Shown one piece after another: positions 35,433-48,800 of a stretch of 64,000 nt of DNA. A model generated the notes under the pieces. The model worked only from the letters and a program-made list of their open reading frames with translations. It searched no databases and was not told the origin of the DNA. Numbering within the stretch: the first letter of the stretch is position 1; every line of letters begins with the position of its first letter. A program made the translations under genes and the position numbers. Origin of the DNA: Bryum argenteum (taxonomy: Eukaryota > Streptophyta > Bryopsida > Bryales > Bryaceae). The DNA lies in the NCBI GenBank assembly GCA_037043015.1, contig CM073328.1, positions 9,335,495 to 9,399,494 of the forward strand, in the 5' to 3' direction.

Positions 35433-36467
35433 TCAAATGGCTTTATCTTCTTTGAGCTTACATGCTGCTTTTTCTGGCGTTGCGTAGCAGTGAGCTATTT
35501 GAGCCTGGAGCAGTTCCAAGGTATAGCTTTATCTCCTATGAAGGCTTGTACTGTCAACCATGTAAATGTTTTAAAAACGTAAGAAAGTGTAGTGCAATTT
35601 GCTTACTTGTGATGATAGACAAATGGCTCTGGGTTGGTTGCAGCTGATGCATTTGGGGCCCCAGCAAGAGATTGAAGGTTTCGGCTTACGAAGGTGTCAT
35701 GCTTTGGACATAAACAAGAAAATTACTCCATGAGAATGACTCCCATTTTTTAGTGAGGGATGTTTGAGCTTGGGTGGGGTTCAAAGAATAAGGCTTTCTC
35801 AGGAGGCTTATAACAGTCGGGAGACTAACATCTGAAGGGCAGCCGAGGCACTTTCTTCTCCCATGACGGTACTATGATGCATGCCAACTGAAACCGCTCA
35901 ATACAGAAACTGGAAGGGTCCCTTGTACGTTTCTTAGAGACCACTTATAAGATAGTGCCTTTATCGAGTCAATCGTTTAGCGCCTGTATGACACGCATGC
36001 TGCAATCATGCATGTCAAATTGAAAGTGTAGATTCTGTTGATGCTAGATATCAGGGGCAGCTCTTACCACCCACTGTGGCTACATAGATTTACCGTACTC
36101 TCATATTGTGATATAACTCGTGCATTAACGTTTTAAACGAGGTGACTTATCGTTTGAGCATCTAACATATTTATATTAAATGCATGTTCCAATCAATCAT
36201 GTAACGGACAGCCTTCTGACTTGGAACCTTTGAAACGTGTTTTTCCTCCATGGAGGGCACAAAGCTGTGTGGCTTCTACACAGCTTTATGTACAAGCACT
36301 CTATTCTGCTGCTCCTATGGGTAAATTTCAAATCTGAGTTGTGCCTGATCATCAGTCAATCTGACAGAATTTACGCAGCTTCAACCTTCTACACCTCTAC
36401 AATCACATCATGTGAACGTCTGCTCTTGTGCTCAGTATAAATATCACATCGGCATCGTTCTTAGTGT
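35433..36467. other. Convergent spacer between NFKBIL1-like and CPN60 genes
   Basis: No gene was seen; it should hold the 3' untranslated regions of both convergent genes. Short frames here have no motifs. Confidence 0.5.
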
Positions 36468-39400
36468 TCAACCAGACATGCCTCCCATGCTTCCCATTCC
36501 ACCTCCCATACCAGGCATCAACTCCTTTTCCTCTTTGTATAGATCTGCCACTATAGCTTCTGTCGTCGTCATGAGGGACGAAACGCTGCGCATACACACA
36601 CAGCACACACTTTACATAAGATTTCAAGATAATTACCAACTCATTACTTATATTAAGTAACATTCTTGGGTTCCCTCTCAACTTCTTTTCGATACACTCT
36701 TGGTAGCAAGAATGGCCACTTAGAAAGGTAAAGGAAGGTAACCTCATGAATACACCAATCCAAAAGTATCGAGAACATAGATCCTCACCCAATCAGTACT
36801 AATCAGGAGGGGCTGAGAAGTGGCAATTACCTGACTGCATTGACAAGCGCAGTTCTGATAACTTTTACAGGATCAATAATCCCCGCTTTTACCACATCCA
36901 CATACTCTCCTGTGAACACATGAGAGTTCATTTCACCGTTAAGTATGTCCAAGATTGTATACTTATCCCTCTATAGTGCATACACAAATTCTTTTGCTAT
37001 CAGTTTTTGTATACCCTGAACCAATCATCTATTGAGGAAGGAAAGCATTCATACAACAGTTGAAGGTGATACCTTTTGCAGAATCATAACCCAAGTTGAG
37101 GTTGGGTTGCTCCAGAAGCTTGCCAACCACCACGGCTCCCTCCAATCCTGCGTTTTGAGCAATTGTGTAGGCAGGCATCTGCATGTGAAACCGATATCGG
37201 TGAGCGCACTCCGTAAGATTTTCCTTTCGGAGGAAAATGAGAATAGTATTGGTGATTCTTAATTGGTGTTACACATTTATGTCAAAGAGGCACTTGGCCA
37301 CACACAGAGATACACATCAATCGGTATTTTCTTCAGATAAGTTTTTGTATGATCATATAATTTAGACATCCAAATTTGTACATAGAAATAAAAATCCACA
37401 TTTGATAAGGAAGTGCTACCTTGAGAGCATTTTGAACAATCTGCACCCCAATTCTCTGATCGAAGTTTTCCGTTACTAACTTGTCAAGCTCTCGTGAAGC
37501 GTACAAGAGAGCCACACCACCACCTACAAATAGTGACACCCGACTTATATACTGCATGGTCACTTTACAAAAGAAACTAAACTTATATCCTCACAGAAAA
37601 TGTGTGAAAGAATTCTAATTTTTCAATCTTGTTGATATTAGGATGTCAGTGACGATAAGCTTTTGGTTACCAGGTACAATGCCCTCTTCAACAGCTGCTT
37701 TAGTTGCATTCAAAGCATCAGTAACACGATCTTTCTTCTCATTTACTTCCACTTCACTGGCTCCTCCAATCTACAACCACTCTTCAGCATCTTAGGCTCT
37801 ACCAATTATGAAAGGTGAACAAATGCTGAATAAAATAAAAGAGAAGAAATGGTGGACCTTGAGGACGGCAACACCTCCTGAAAGTTTGGCTAGTCGCTCT
37901 TCCAGCTTTTCTTTATCGTACTCTGATGTGGATTGGCTCAAAGCGTCCCGAATCTACAAGCAAGCAAGCAAGTTTAACCTGTAAGTGTATACCCTAAATA
38001 TCACCAGAAAATTGAAACATACACATTCTGTAGCAGTTAAACCACACTACCCTTGGCTTTAGTGGCTGATGAAGTATGGCAAGTTTTATGAGATTCTCAA
38101 TGTGTAGTATAAAGCCTGCTTCATTCTGGGGATTCTCAGTACTAGAAACCATGCACTTTATGACCGGTTTTTGGTGTTCATTTGTGCTCACAAGAAACGC
38201 TCCTACTGGCAGGGATGAATAGAATATGTAATTGAAATTGTAATTGACCTGGTCAAGACGTTCCTCGATGAGAGCCTTATCGCCAGCACCATCCAAGATA
38301 ATTGTGTCGTCTTTTGACACAGTAATCTGCAAGAGAGCATTTGATAACAATTTCAATTCCTCCTTTGGATGAAAACTAACTCCAAATCCCACTCATTACA
38401 TGAAATACTATGTCTCAGAAAAGTGAAGAGGTTTTCCAAAAAATCCACGCCACCCCAGGGGCTCGAACCCTGGACCACAAGGTTAAGAGCCTTGCGCGAG
38501 CATTTGATAACAATTTCAATTCCTCCTTTGGATGAAAACTAACTCCAAATCCCACTCATTACATGAAATACTATGTCTCAGAAAAGTGAAGAGGTTTTCC
38601 AAAAAATCCACGCCACCCCAGGGGCTCGAACCCTGGACCACAAGGTTAAGAGCCTTGCGCTCTACCAACTGAGCTAGGACGGCGACCGCCAGACGTCGAC
38701 TCCCGGAGCTGAGATTCGAATCTGTCAGGACTTGATGATGGAAAGGGTTATACGACACTATATAAAACCATCGTTGTTATCATGATACCATGTACTCAGA
38801 ATCGAATTAATCAACCACGACTCGAACTTCAGAATCCTCTTTAAATATTCATCAAAAGATATGCATAGATACTTTCCAAGTGTAGCAGTTTTCTTCTTTA
38901 AGTAATACCTATGAGGTAGTGAGAAGAGGTGATTGAGAATTCTACCTTTTTAGCGGCTCCAAGCATTTCCAACTCTATCTTCTCCAACTTCAATCCAAGG
39001 TCTTCACTGATGAGCTGCAATCACGATTCTTATATCAGGAGCTACTGGAATTTCAATTGCTTAAAGCCAACTACATACTATGGGAGCATCTTGATAGTGG
39101 AAATCCGTTTTCCCTGACTTTGTTCCTTAATTCCAAGAAATCGACAATGATATGCAGAGTACAGTATTGATGCAAAATGAATAGAGGAAATAACAGTCTA
39201 CCTGACCACCAGTAAGGACAGCCAGGTCTTGCAGAATAAAATTTCGGCTTTCACCAAATCCAGGGGCCTTGATTGCACAAACCTGTTGCAATAAAAGTGA
39301 AGCATGACTAGAAAGAGCAGGGAAATCAAGTATCAGCCAAACAATGAGTAATCTCCACGCCTGAATATAGTCACTGTTTGGAATCAAACACTTTGGTGTA

Positions 39401-42264
39401 CGTTAACAAACGAGTACTTTTACAAACCTTCACTCCACCCCGCATCTTGTTGAAGATGAGAGTAGCAAGGGCATCACCATCAACATCTTCTGCTACAATA
39501 AGCAGTGGCCTTTGATCCTGAGTCGAGCACCATGTTGCAATTCTTAGATTTTTGTAATTAATCTGTTTATGGCAATAAAAGGAAATAGGAACTCTGGGAT
39601 GTGAAGAGGTACCCTAACAACAAGCTCAAGGACTGGAAGAATCGCTTGAAGTCCTGTAATTTTCTTTTCGTGAATTAGTATAACTGGGTTCTCAAGCTCC
39701 TGTTACAACAAAACAATCGTTAGTTCGAACTCTAGAATAAATTAGTGATGGAGCCATTATTGCAGGGCTTTACCACTTTTTGGGTTTTGCTGTTGGTGAT
39801 GAAGTAAGGGGAAATGTAACCCCTGTCGAGCTTCATACCCTCCACAACTTCCAGTTCATTGAACAACGTTTTGCCATCCTGAAAAAAACAGCCCACCACA
39901 GCGCACATTTATCCCTAATAAGCAGATTCAGAGAACAGAAACTGTCCCTCGTGAAGAGTTCTGGGTCCCTATTTTAGAAACCTCTCGAAATTCTTAGAGT
40001 AATTGCTTCCATCCAAGGCACCATATCATCATATTACTCTAAAATAAAGTCAAGTCAAGTTTAAATGTAAAACGCTTTCTTCCTGTTGCACATATGAACC
40101 AAAGTATGCAATACAAGGAACGAAGAGTTGTGCCACTTACCGATACAGTGATAACACCTTCTTTGCCGACTTTTGCCATGGCACGTGCAAGCAAGTCACC
40201 AATTTCACGATCACCATTGGCAGAAATGGTTCCTACCTGAAAGTGGTAAGCAACAGTTTTGTCAATGGAAGTGCTGAGTTTTGTACTGGTTAAGGTCCAA
40301 GATGGTTTATCATTGATGGAATGTTGAGATTGACTAACTTGAGCAATCTCTTCGGATGTGCTGATCATCTTGGCTTGGCTCTTCAAGTGGGCCACAACTG
40401 CATCCACAGCAGCGTTGATGCCTCGACGCAAGTCCATGGCATTCATGCCCGCTGCCACTGACTTGCATCCTTCCGAGAATATGGCTCGAGTCAGCACCGT
40501 TGCCGCAGTCGTACCTGCAACCAAACACTCCAATTCAATCAATAACTCCATCTCCTTGTTTTTGTGCTTCATTGCAAACCTATGTCCTCTTTACAGTAGA
40601 TTCACAGATCTATGGCTCGCTTTAAAAAGCCAGAGACATAATCAGGTGAGCTTCTGATCTACCTAAAATTGATAGTTAAATGTCCACAATTGCATAACCT
40701 GCTTGAGCCTCTAGTCCATGGAATGTAGCTCATTCCATGTAAGACGAGGGCTTTGCTGTTAAGTAGCAGAATGCATTGCATGAGAAAGTCGGCTCAAACT
40801 TCCTCACTTCGTTGTAAATGTAGCTTGTTGGGCACCACTTTTGACACATTGTAGAGGTTGCTACCTCTCAAGCTCAATGAGAAATCAACTACGGGAAGTT
40901 CAGCTTCCTGAAGGAGAATCAAAGGAGTGAATTAGGGCTTTATTCGCTGCTCTGGGATTCAAGGACATACCATCTCCTGCGGCATCATTAGTGGCATTTG
41001 CCACGGACTTGACTAACGAGGCTCCCACATTCTTGAGCTTGTCCTTGAACTCTATACTCTTGGCCACGGTGACTCCATCTTTGGTCACCTTGGGAAACCC
41101 ATACGACTGCTCGATCACCACAGTCCGGCCCTGCATACCAACATAAAGTTTCTTCACGTTACTTCAAAAAGTAGTAGCCACCTTGATATTTGCTCCTATT
41201 GCATTGCAAGTATTACATGTAAAGCCATCGAGACTTTCTCACATGATATCGATATCATAGTAAGTACCTACAAAAAAATTGACCCTATTATACATATTTG
41301 AGGAGTGACCCCCCGAGATTGCCTTAGAATCCGGTTGAGCTACAAATCATCACGGCTACTACCTGGGAATCTATTTATTTTTAATTGTTTTGAGGTACAT
41401 GGGCATAATACCTTGGGACCCATGGTGACTTGCACAGCATCTGCAAGCTACTCCACACCTTGAAGCATGAGAGCACGAGCTTCCACGCCATACCTGATAT
41501 CCTTGGCCGAATAACTTCGATTCGATGCTAACCGATTCAAGTTCTGCACACCGGTGCTCTTTAGAATGCTCAGAATTTTACAATGCTCATTCTCAGTCAC
41601 AAATACAATAGTCTTTTCAAGCGCAGAACGTTCACTTTTTGCGATATCGTCACAAACTGATGGATCTGACAATGATGTGTATGGCTCCACAAACTCATAC
41701 AAATAAAGTCACATTATGGCTAGACCTATTTGTAGGTGAGAGAGCTTACTTGCACAAGTGGTTGACATCTGCAAACCCAAGGATAATATATCAGTTATAC
41801 CATCTAAGTTATTGAAACGATTGAAGCTTTACAAAGACAACGTAATAATCATTGTGGCAACCTGAGGTGAGGCATAAATAAATCAAGAAAAAGCATGGAA
41901 GAATTTAAGCATGCTACGATGCCCTAGAACAGCTACAGTGTTCAGTATAGAGTGCTACACTCACGTCAACGAAGAGTAGAGGAAAAAACTCGTTACTCAA
42001 CAAAAGCATAACAAACCGCATTTTTAGAGCAACAACAGAAAAGACCTAAAATGAACACTGTCACAAGTCAGGAAATAACATTCACTCAAAAAGGAGCATT
42101 TTCATATGACCTAGTCTGAACTGCTAAAAACAACATGAGGCTCATATGCATAAACATTTCCCACAAAAATTGCATGCAAGGTAAAAGACAATTTAACAAT
42201 TCGCAAGAATCGGTGAAGGAAGCACCGCACCGCACCTGACACGAGACGCCAAGGCACGATACAT
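36468..42264 (-). CDS. CPN60: Mitochondrial chaperonin 60 (HSP60), with one in-frame TAG
   Basis: Seventeen exons on the minus strand with correct splice sites and phases: 42236-42264, 41412-41568, 40971-41130, 40339-40514, 40141-40236, 39774-39878, 39613-39699, 39428-39517, 39202-39282, 38946-39014, 38249-38326, 37858-37953, 37671-37770, 37420-37523, 37073-37178, 36831-36909, 36468-36585. Together they make 576 codons, the normal size for plant mitochondrial CPN60, the GroEL-type folding chamber of the matrix. Hallmarks are [61 protein letters not shown], the APGFGESR motif, [14 protein letters not shown] and a C-terminal GGM repeat ([14 protein letters not shown]). Codon 50 is TAG (41448-41450) where homologues have D/E/Q in GVE-x-LADAV. 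No short alternative intron removes it. All other exons are intact, so this is a recent nonsense allele or a base error. The exon 1/2 junction (MYRALASRV...) is the least certain part. Confidence 0.85.
38335..38660 (-). repeat. Exact 163-bp tandem duplication across part of tRNA-Lys, inside a CPN60 intron
   Basis: Bases 38335-38497 and 38498-38660 are the same 163-bp sequence, apparently without a difference. The unit runs from intron sequence (GAGCATTTGATAACAATTTC) into the 3' 50 nt of the tRNA. Only the second copy continues into the complete tRNA. The duplication starts just after exon 11 (38249-38326), leaving the coding exons untouched. Confidence 0.93.
38448..38497 (-). pseudogene. Truncated tRNA-Lys (3' 50 nt)
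   Basis: Identical to the 3' part (anticodon stem-loop to acceptor) of the intact tRNA at 38611-38683, and created by the tandem duplication. It lacks the 5' acceptor strand and D arm, so it cannot make a tRNA. Confidence 0.9.
38611..38683 (-). tRNA. tRNA-Lys (anticodon CTT)
   Basis: A 73-nt cloverleaf on the minus strand. The acceptor pair is GCCGTCC with GGGTGGC and the discriminator is G. It has the D-arm TAGCTCAGTTGGTAGAGC, anticodon loop CTCTTAA (anticodon CTT), T-arm GGTTCGAGCC, a short variable loop and no intron. The A box and B box are intact, so it should be transcribed by Pol III. It lies within the intron between CPN60 exons 10 and 11, on the same strand as that gene. Confidence 0.95.
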
Positions 42265-43170
42265 ACTGACTGGAAGCTTCAGTTTCTGCCAATCAAAGCT
42301 TCGTTTATCGTTTTCGAAGTTACAATCGATGCCAGTGTGGAACTTTCAATCATCTGCTTTTGTCTCCGAAGAGATTCACATCAAGCTTGTTCGCATTAGC
42401 GAGAAAAAGCTCAGGAGAGAAAGGACTGAAAGCACGGAGATTGATGCAGTCACACTCCCTTCAATCCCTGGCTGCAATTAAGGTTACGAGGTAAACGAAA
42501 GAACATACTCAACAACACTGTGCTCTTCTCTCGTCTTGGTCGGATGACTACCCTACTAGGTCCGAACTCCTAGCATAGTTAGTTACAATTGACAACATTT
42601 GGCAGTTGCTAAACCCCTGTTCTCTTTTTACTAAAAATGTGTTACCACTCCAGCAAAGAAAGACCAGTCCGCATGCGCAAAAGGTTGTATACATATGCAC
42701 TTAATAATTCCCTGCAAGAAAAACCAAAGCTCAAGAATGTTGCAATAATCGAGACTTCTCGATCTTTCTTGCCATACCACTATGGTACAGCCTTGCTTTA
42801 GTTCTGGCTCAGATATATCAAAGCAATCGTGTCTGGAAGAACATAACATGCTTCGTCAATGTCAATGTCATCAATGGTTGAGTAAGATGCTTCTTCTCCT
42901 CTAATGGTAATTCTCCTTTTGGAGATAGTAAACAAGGCGTTTCAACAAAAAATGGTACACTTCAAAACCCCACGGACTTTTATGGAATTTGTTTGGCTGC
43001 TACCCGCAATTGTATTGCCAAGGGTAATCAGCTGGTCAATGTGACCAAAGCAACAAGAGAGGCGAATGGTACAAAAAGGAATTCTCTATCCAGATAAATT
43101 CCTGTTTGTACACAACTAAGAGAACCCCTGGTTTCTCTACACTAATTGAATGGGGGGGGGGAGGGGTGTC
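42265..43170. other. Spacer upstream of CPN60 and downstream of the lipase gene
   Basis: Both neighbours are on the minus strand, so this holds the CPN60 promoter and the lipase 3' region. A G-run of about 10 lies at 43151-43161. No additional gene was recognised. Confidence 0.5.
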
Positions 43171-45886
43171 TCATGTACAATACTGCATGGCATCCAAAAT
43201 GCTGTCACGAATGTTGAAGCAACCGTGATCAGAGAGCAGGGTGCTGGAGAGGATGATTCTACCGAACCGAGCGGCGGGGTCAGTGCCACAGATGATATAG
43301 TGCTTGAACTTGGAGCCTCGAGGAGCTTCTTCGCCTGCTAGAAACGGCCTGGCAGGCACAGGAATGGATGTCATCCGCTCCTCCCGCTTCGTTTTGTGCC
43401 TCCGGATGTGGTACAGACGACCTGGAACGAACAATCGTCGTTGCTCTAGATCTTGCTTGCTGTGTCCTGGTGCTTTAGCTACTGTCACTATTGCCTTGGC
43501 TGCTATTCCTGCGTCTGTTTCTGGTCCGTCCCTGCTCGTAATGGATTTGTCCTCTATCACTGCAACAACAGAAACAATGGTCAATCCACGCTGTACAGAA
43601 CAGTGTTGATTCAGATAATACAACTCTCATATTCATGAAAGATGTCCGCAAAAGTTGGGCCTTCATAGATTACGATGTCTGCATTTTGTAATGGGAAAGT
43701 GGGAGTGAGAGGTGTAGCTTACGAAGTGGAGCATTGGAGGTGCCCAATAAAGGACAGCCGCATTGTATGCGTGCTTCTTGTACTTTTCGGTACACGGAAA
43801 CTCCCACTTGCATTGCCGATTGCATGGGACAGCTGAGTTTGAGCGAATGCATGGATTCCATTACCTTCTTCGTTTTTCCATCCTTCAGATTTGACCTGGA
43901 CACAAATTACATTGATCAATCTAACCTGTCCTTGAAAGATCAACATAGCCATGGTTCGAGCAAGACCAGTTCGATAGTGAAACATATATATGTTATTGGG
44001 TGACTGCATGTGATGGTTCAAACAAGCACAGAAGTCATAGGCTTGTTAAAAAACCGAAGTATCTACACATATGGATAGTAGCTACTGACTTTAAGTAAAG
44101 CGAATATATGCAGGTTTTCAAGTAAAGGTACGTACAATGAGGTAGCTTGAATCTCATCACGTAAAGCCTCGATAGCAGCAGGATTTAGTCGAGGCACTAC
44201 ATCATCCTGCAAACCATCACTTTCGTTAAGTAAAAGAGTTCAATGTCACGTTGATACTATACTGTATCAGGCAAGATAGTCGTTGCATAATTTATAGTCT
44301 CCAAATGATCTTGAAATCATACAGAGGCCCTTCTAAGAATAAAAGGTTCACTCTTACTCAAAATCCTGGTTTCTAACTCATCAGCAGGAAAAAGGATTCA
44401 ACTGTATGTGTGCAATTCTCTTCAAGGCGTTATTTCTAAGCTCTTAAAGCACGATTTCCAGTGAGCATACTAGATCTCAATCAAGCAATTTACCTACAAC
44501 TTGACTAAGAAGGTGGTTCAAGTAAAATACCTGCAAAACGACGTTGCGTATGTAAAATTTGGTAGCCTCAGCTAGTCTTCGATCCACACAAGGAGCGGAA
44601 CCGAAACCCCAACATATGATTTGTGTCGGTAGAATCCCAAGCGAGGTTTTCAGAAACCACGACCATGAATGACCATGGTTTGGTTGCGATGAATGAACCA
44701 TCATCGCAACCAAACTGGCAACAGCAGCTCCCAAAGAATGTCCTGTTAGCGCTAGCATATAACCCTGTCGAACATCAAAACACACATCAATAAAAAACCT
44801 CATAGCAGTTATCCATCTTTGATGAGAAAAATGGCATGAACGTACCGGATTGTCTGCAAGAAGCCGCTTCAGTAAAGGTCCTTCTTTCTCAAGAAGCCAT
44901 TTGGCTGCACCAAGCATTCCCGAATGGGCAGCCCTGCACACAAAGAGTGATTTACAATCCCCGAAGAATGTGAAAGAGTTTCAGTTATAGAGCAGGTTTG
45001 TTTGCTTGTTTGAGTGATGACTTACCCTTGTTGAAACGGCTCATTGTGGGGATTCAAATCTGTCAAGATATCAGTGGTGTTGTATGTCCCACGAACGCTC
45101 ACGACTACATATTTCATAGCATGATATACAGCAATGAAGTAGGCAGGTTTGTTGAATGCTGACTCTGGAACCATCCGCGCCACATCTCGGTCTCGTAACT
45201 AGATAACAAAAAATTGGACCACAAACAAGCAAACCTTACATCAGAGTCAGCTTCTTATTACTGAAATTGAAAAGTAACAACAAAAATCATGTAAATGGGC
45301 ATCAAAGTCATATGCTACTATTATAGCATTGAAAGCGCTCAATCTGCACCTGCATCGACGTAACAAGAGTATGTCTGTCTTTTTCGTATGCAGCCGTTGC
45401 CCACCGGAGCCAATCTAGCATTTCCTTCATTTCAGCCCTGCATTATCAATAGCAGGTTATCCATAAAGACTAAGAGGAAGGAATTAAAAGGCTACAGTCT
45501 ACGATTATGGATTTGTGGCTGTACCGGTCTCTGCAGACAACGCCCTTGATAGAGTCAACTGCACCCTCCTGAGTATGGAGCTTGTGAAGCTTGAGAAGGC
45601 CTGCCGTGGTATCCGATATACTCCATCTGGTTGCTCCTCGCGCTACCTGACTTAAACTTACTGATAATGCGGCTATCACTTTGTCGAGTCGGCATTTTCC
45701 TGCATGTTTTCCTCCACATTTTTGGCCTGTGCCGGATCACAACAATACATGAATCATAAGTCAAACTATCCTCTGATAGTACCCTGTTTTCAGGAAGGAA
45801 TCTGATCTCCTAATCTCTAAAGGATAGGGAATAATTTGACGAATTTGGCACTTACAGATGCCTTCCTCAACCAAAGACGGTTCCAT
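43171..45886 (-). CDS. Class 3 lipase (sn1-specific diacylglycerol-lipase-like)
   Basis: Nine coding exons on the minus strand with matching phases: 45856-45886, 45525-45726, 45350-45437, 45026-45198, 44846-44933, 44531-44764, 44136-44206, 43723-43895, 43171-43559. The product is 482 aa. The alpha/beta-hydrolase core shows the oxyanion-strand region YVVVSVRGTYNTTDILTDL, HSGMLGAAKWLL and the nucleophile elbow LALTGHSLGAAVASL (S204). The acid and histidine regions follow: VVLQDDVVPRLN (candidate D) and ILSSTLLSDHGCFNIRD (candidate H). This layout matches plant lipase class 3 proteins related to diacylglycerol lipases. No signal peptide or clear membrane span was seen, and the N-terminus has a small cysteine cluster (CQKCGGKHAGKC), possibly metal binding. 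Start ATG 45884-45886 follows a probable 5' UTR intron. The substrate is inferred from the family only. Confidence 0.85.
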
Positions 45887-48800
45887 AGTTTCTTCCTAAC
45901 TCAACAGTTTCTGTTGAAAGATGACACTCGTAGACCTGCACGAAGAGCACACTTTGTGAGTCATGCTATTGCTTTTTACGACATCAAAAGCATGCTCTCA
46001 ACGCTACATTGATGATCTTATTCCAGTACACAATGCTGTTAGGATCACAAGATTCCTCCCAGTAAGCGTCAAACTTTCTGTGGATCGTTCTAAACTAGTG
46101 CCAGCCTTACTTCTCGATAGCTAAGAGTAAACTAACCTAAAATACAGTTTCTGAGTTGTGACAGTATAACACCTGGTGCCATAAACGCACTATCCAAGAA
46201 CTCATCCCAATTTGAGCGATTTCCTCAAAACTATAACAGATTATTGAAGCTCTACTGCTGTTCGCATTCGTTTCACACCAAGTGTTCAACGAGGACTCTC
46301 TGAGAAGTTATCTTACACCCTATCCCCGATCACAGCAGCGAGCCATTTTTGAACATGAATGCACAGCATTGCGATGTAGATCATCTCCTGGCTACAACAA
46401 TTACAAGAGGAATTTCATAGCTAGTGAAACAAGAGAGAGTGACTCACATAGTGGTAATCGACAAAATCTCCAAGTCGATTCGCCAGTCCCAAGAGCGAGA
46501 CATGCTGATTTCTGCAAGACAAATTAGACTCTCAAGACTCAGACATGAAGAATGCATTTCCTGGATGGAATTCAAGACAAAAGACCTGAATCGATGTGAG
46601 AGAGAGGGGAACGGAATACAAACAGAGGTTGTGATAACGTCGAGCAGCCACTATTCAAAACACCGCGGTATTGGCAATTGCTAATGCTTAGAATAATTGT
46701 GGATTGCGAAAGAATTGGATTATAGAGGATGGACTATTGGAACCTGGAGAGTGTGAAGCATGGATGGAAGTGGTCTGGACTAGAGAGGAGCTTCTTCTGT
46801 GCTTGCTGGAGAAGGAGGAAGGGAATGGAGGGAGGTTGACATGTGACAAGCGCGAAGCACCGCGGCTGATGGGACTCCGGCCCTAGTGCCACGAAGCTCT
46901 CCTTCGCTCTTCGCTCTTTCTTTAGCATGCGGCTCTTGCCGTGTCTTTCTTTTCGTCTTCTTCTTTATCATTATCCCCATAGTCAACGTTTTTTCTTTCA
47001 ATATCGAGTCTTTTGTGGATTAACTCCTATGGTTTCTTGTTGCAAATTTTATCACAATTTTCTTCACAAACATCAGTTCAAGAAAAACTTTGCATGGGAA
47101 GTCAAGCTCTACACAGAGTAAAAGGAGGGCACAAGTCCCCTCTTGTGTGATTTGGACTTTGAGAAATGAAGCAATTACATGAGGGATTTTGACCTCCTTG
47201 AGCCCCATGTATGGCTTGACTCCCCATGTAAAGTGTTCTCTATGGTACGTCTTATATTAGAAATTGAGGTCATCAGATTTATAAGTTGTTTTCTCCTGAA
47301 ATTTGAGCTCAAATGACTTAATTTGCTAATCCGAAATCATTTTGTTAAAATCATATAGTAGGGACCCATTCCCCCATGTGTAATGTCCTTGGGCTCACTT
47401 AGTAGAATGAATATCAAGGCCATAAGATCAACTTGTAGTATAGAGTACATTCCATGCTTTTGATTAATTCCTCCATATTATGGAGTGTAGCAAATTATAC
47501 TTTTGTAGTTAAATAAAAAAAATAGCCTCAAGGCCAATTCATCAAAGCATAGATTATCAAAGTATAGATTTTTGTAACATACTTTAAACAATAATTTAGG
47601 AGCAACAAATGCCATATGATTGTTAAAAAATAACTCTAACATCTTAAATTTAGTAATATTCAATTTGGACATCAGGGGGTTTTGGGCAAGCTACTTCAAC
47701 TATGACGATTCCATAAATTAAAAGAGAATCAACAGTAAAGGAACTTGAGTAACAAAACAAGATGCATTCAAAATCTTACAATTGCCAATTATATATTCGA
47801 ATTGAGGTTTTGAAGGCATGGAATTGATAAGTGTAGTTTCTTGTACTCATGGCAGACATGCAATAGGAAACTCTAAGGCATACTTCAACTTTCATAGGTT
47901 TGAAGTTGTTAATCTCATGTATGTTTTATTAGTAAGGAATGGTTGTCTTCCTTAACCCCCAAAAGAGAAGCTTAACAATGACCTCGAGACGGCCATATGT
48001 CAAATCTCGGAACAAAGTTTTTTTGAATTTGATTTCGAGAAATCTAACTGTATGATATTGTTCATAATTCTTTAATTAGAGTGCCCACAAGCTTTTATTA
48101 AATTTCACTATACAAATTCTTGAGATACATTGAGTCAAAGTTTCTGTTTTTCTAAAAACAACATGTCATTGTTAGTTAAATGCTTTTCTTTCCTTAAGGA
48201 GTTAGATTGGAAATGATTGGTGAGCAATAATTGACAACTTTGTGATTTTTAAGATAGAAGTTGTTATATATGGTTATTGTACATACTTTGTCATGTGGTA
48301 TTTGCAGTACACGATCTGCTACACCATTTGTCATTAATCTTCAGTATTCAATTTGTATAGTATATTGTTATACAAAAGATGGAAACTTGCAATCAACACT
48401 GATAGTGGTCTCCAACTTGTACTGAATTCAATTTACAAGAATTATAAGACCTTGTATGCATGCAATATGAAAAAGTATCTCTCATTTTTAAGAGAAGAAA
48501 TCATATATACATAGAACTACAAAAAACATGCTTGTTGTACACCATATAATATAAAATATATCTATAAAGCTTCAAATTTTGATATGTTTATCAAGAGTTG
48601 ACTCGTTAATACAATAATGTAGTAGTTAAAAGAGGATTTCGTAGAATAATAAGAGGAGTAGGCAGATTGCACACATTCCGGAAGGATCATAATATACCTA
48701 TCTTCCTTTACCTCCAAGGTTTTTACACTAAATTTGATAAATAAGGTTAAATACGCTATTTTAAATCATAACAATATTTTTATATTTTGAAGTTGATGTA

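Noticed and set aside
36403..36792. 129-codon minus frame as a separate gene
   Set aside because: It is the wrong frame of the last CPN60 exon plus intron; the correct frame gives the conserved [11 protein letters not shown]...GGM tail.
41570..41702. Open extension upstream of CPN60 exon 2 (…[14 protein letters not shown]…) as part of the protein
   Set aside because: It has no resemblance to chaperonin presequences; the short MYRALASRV exon at 42236-42264 joins in phase and fits the family start.
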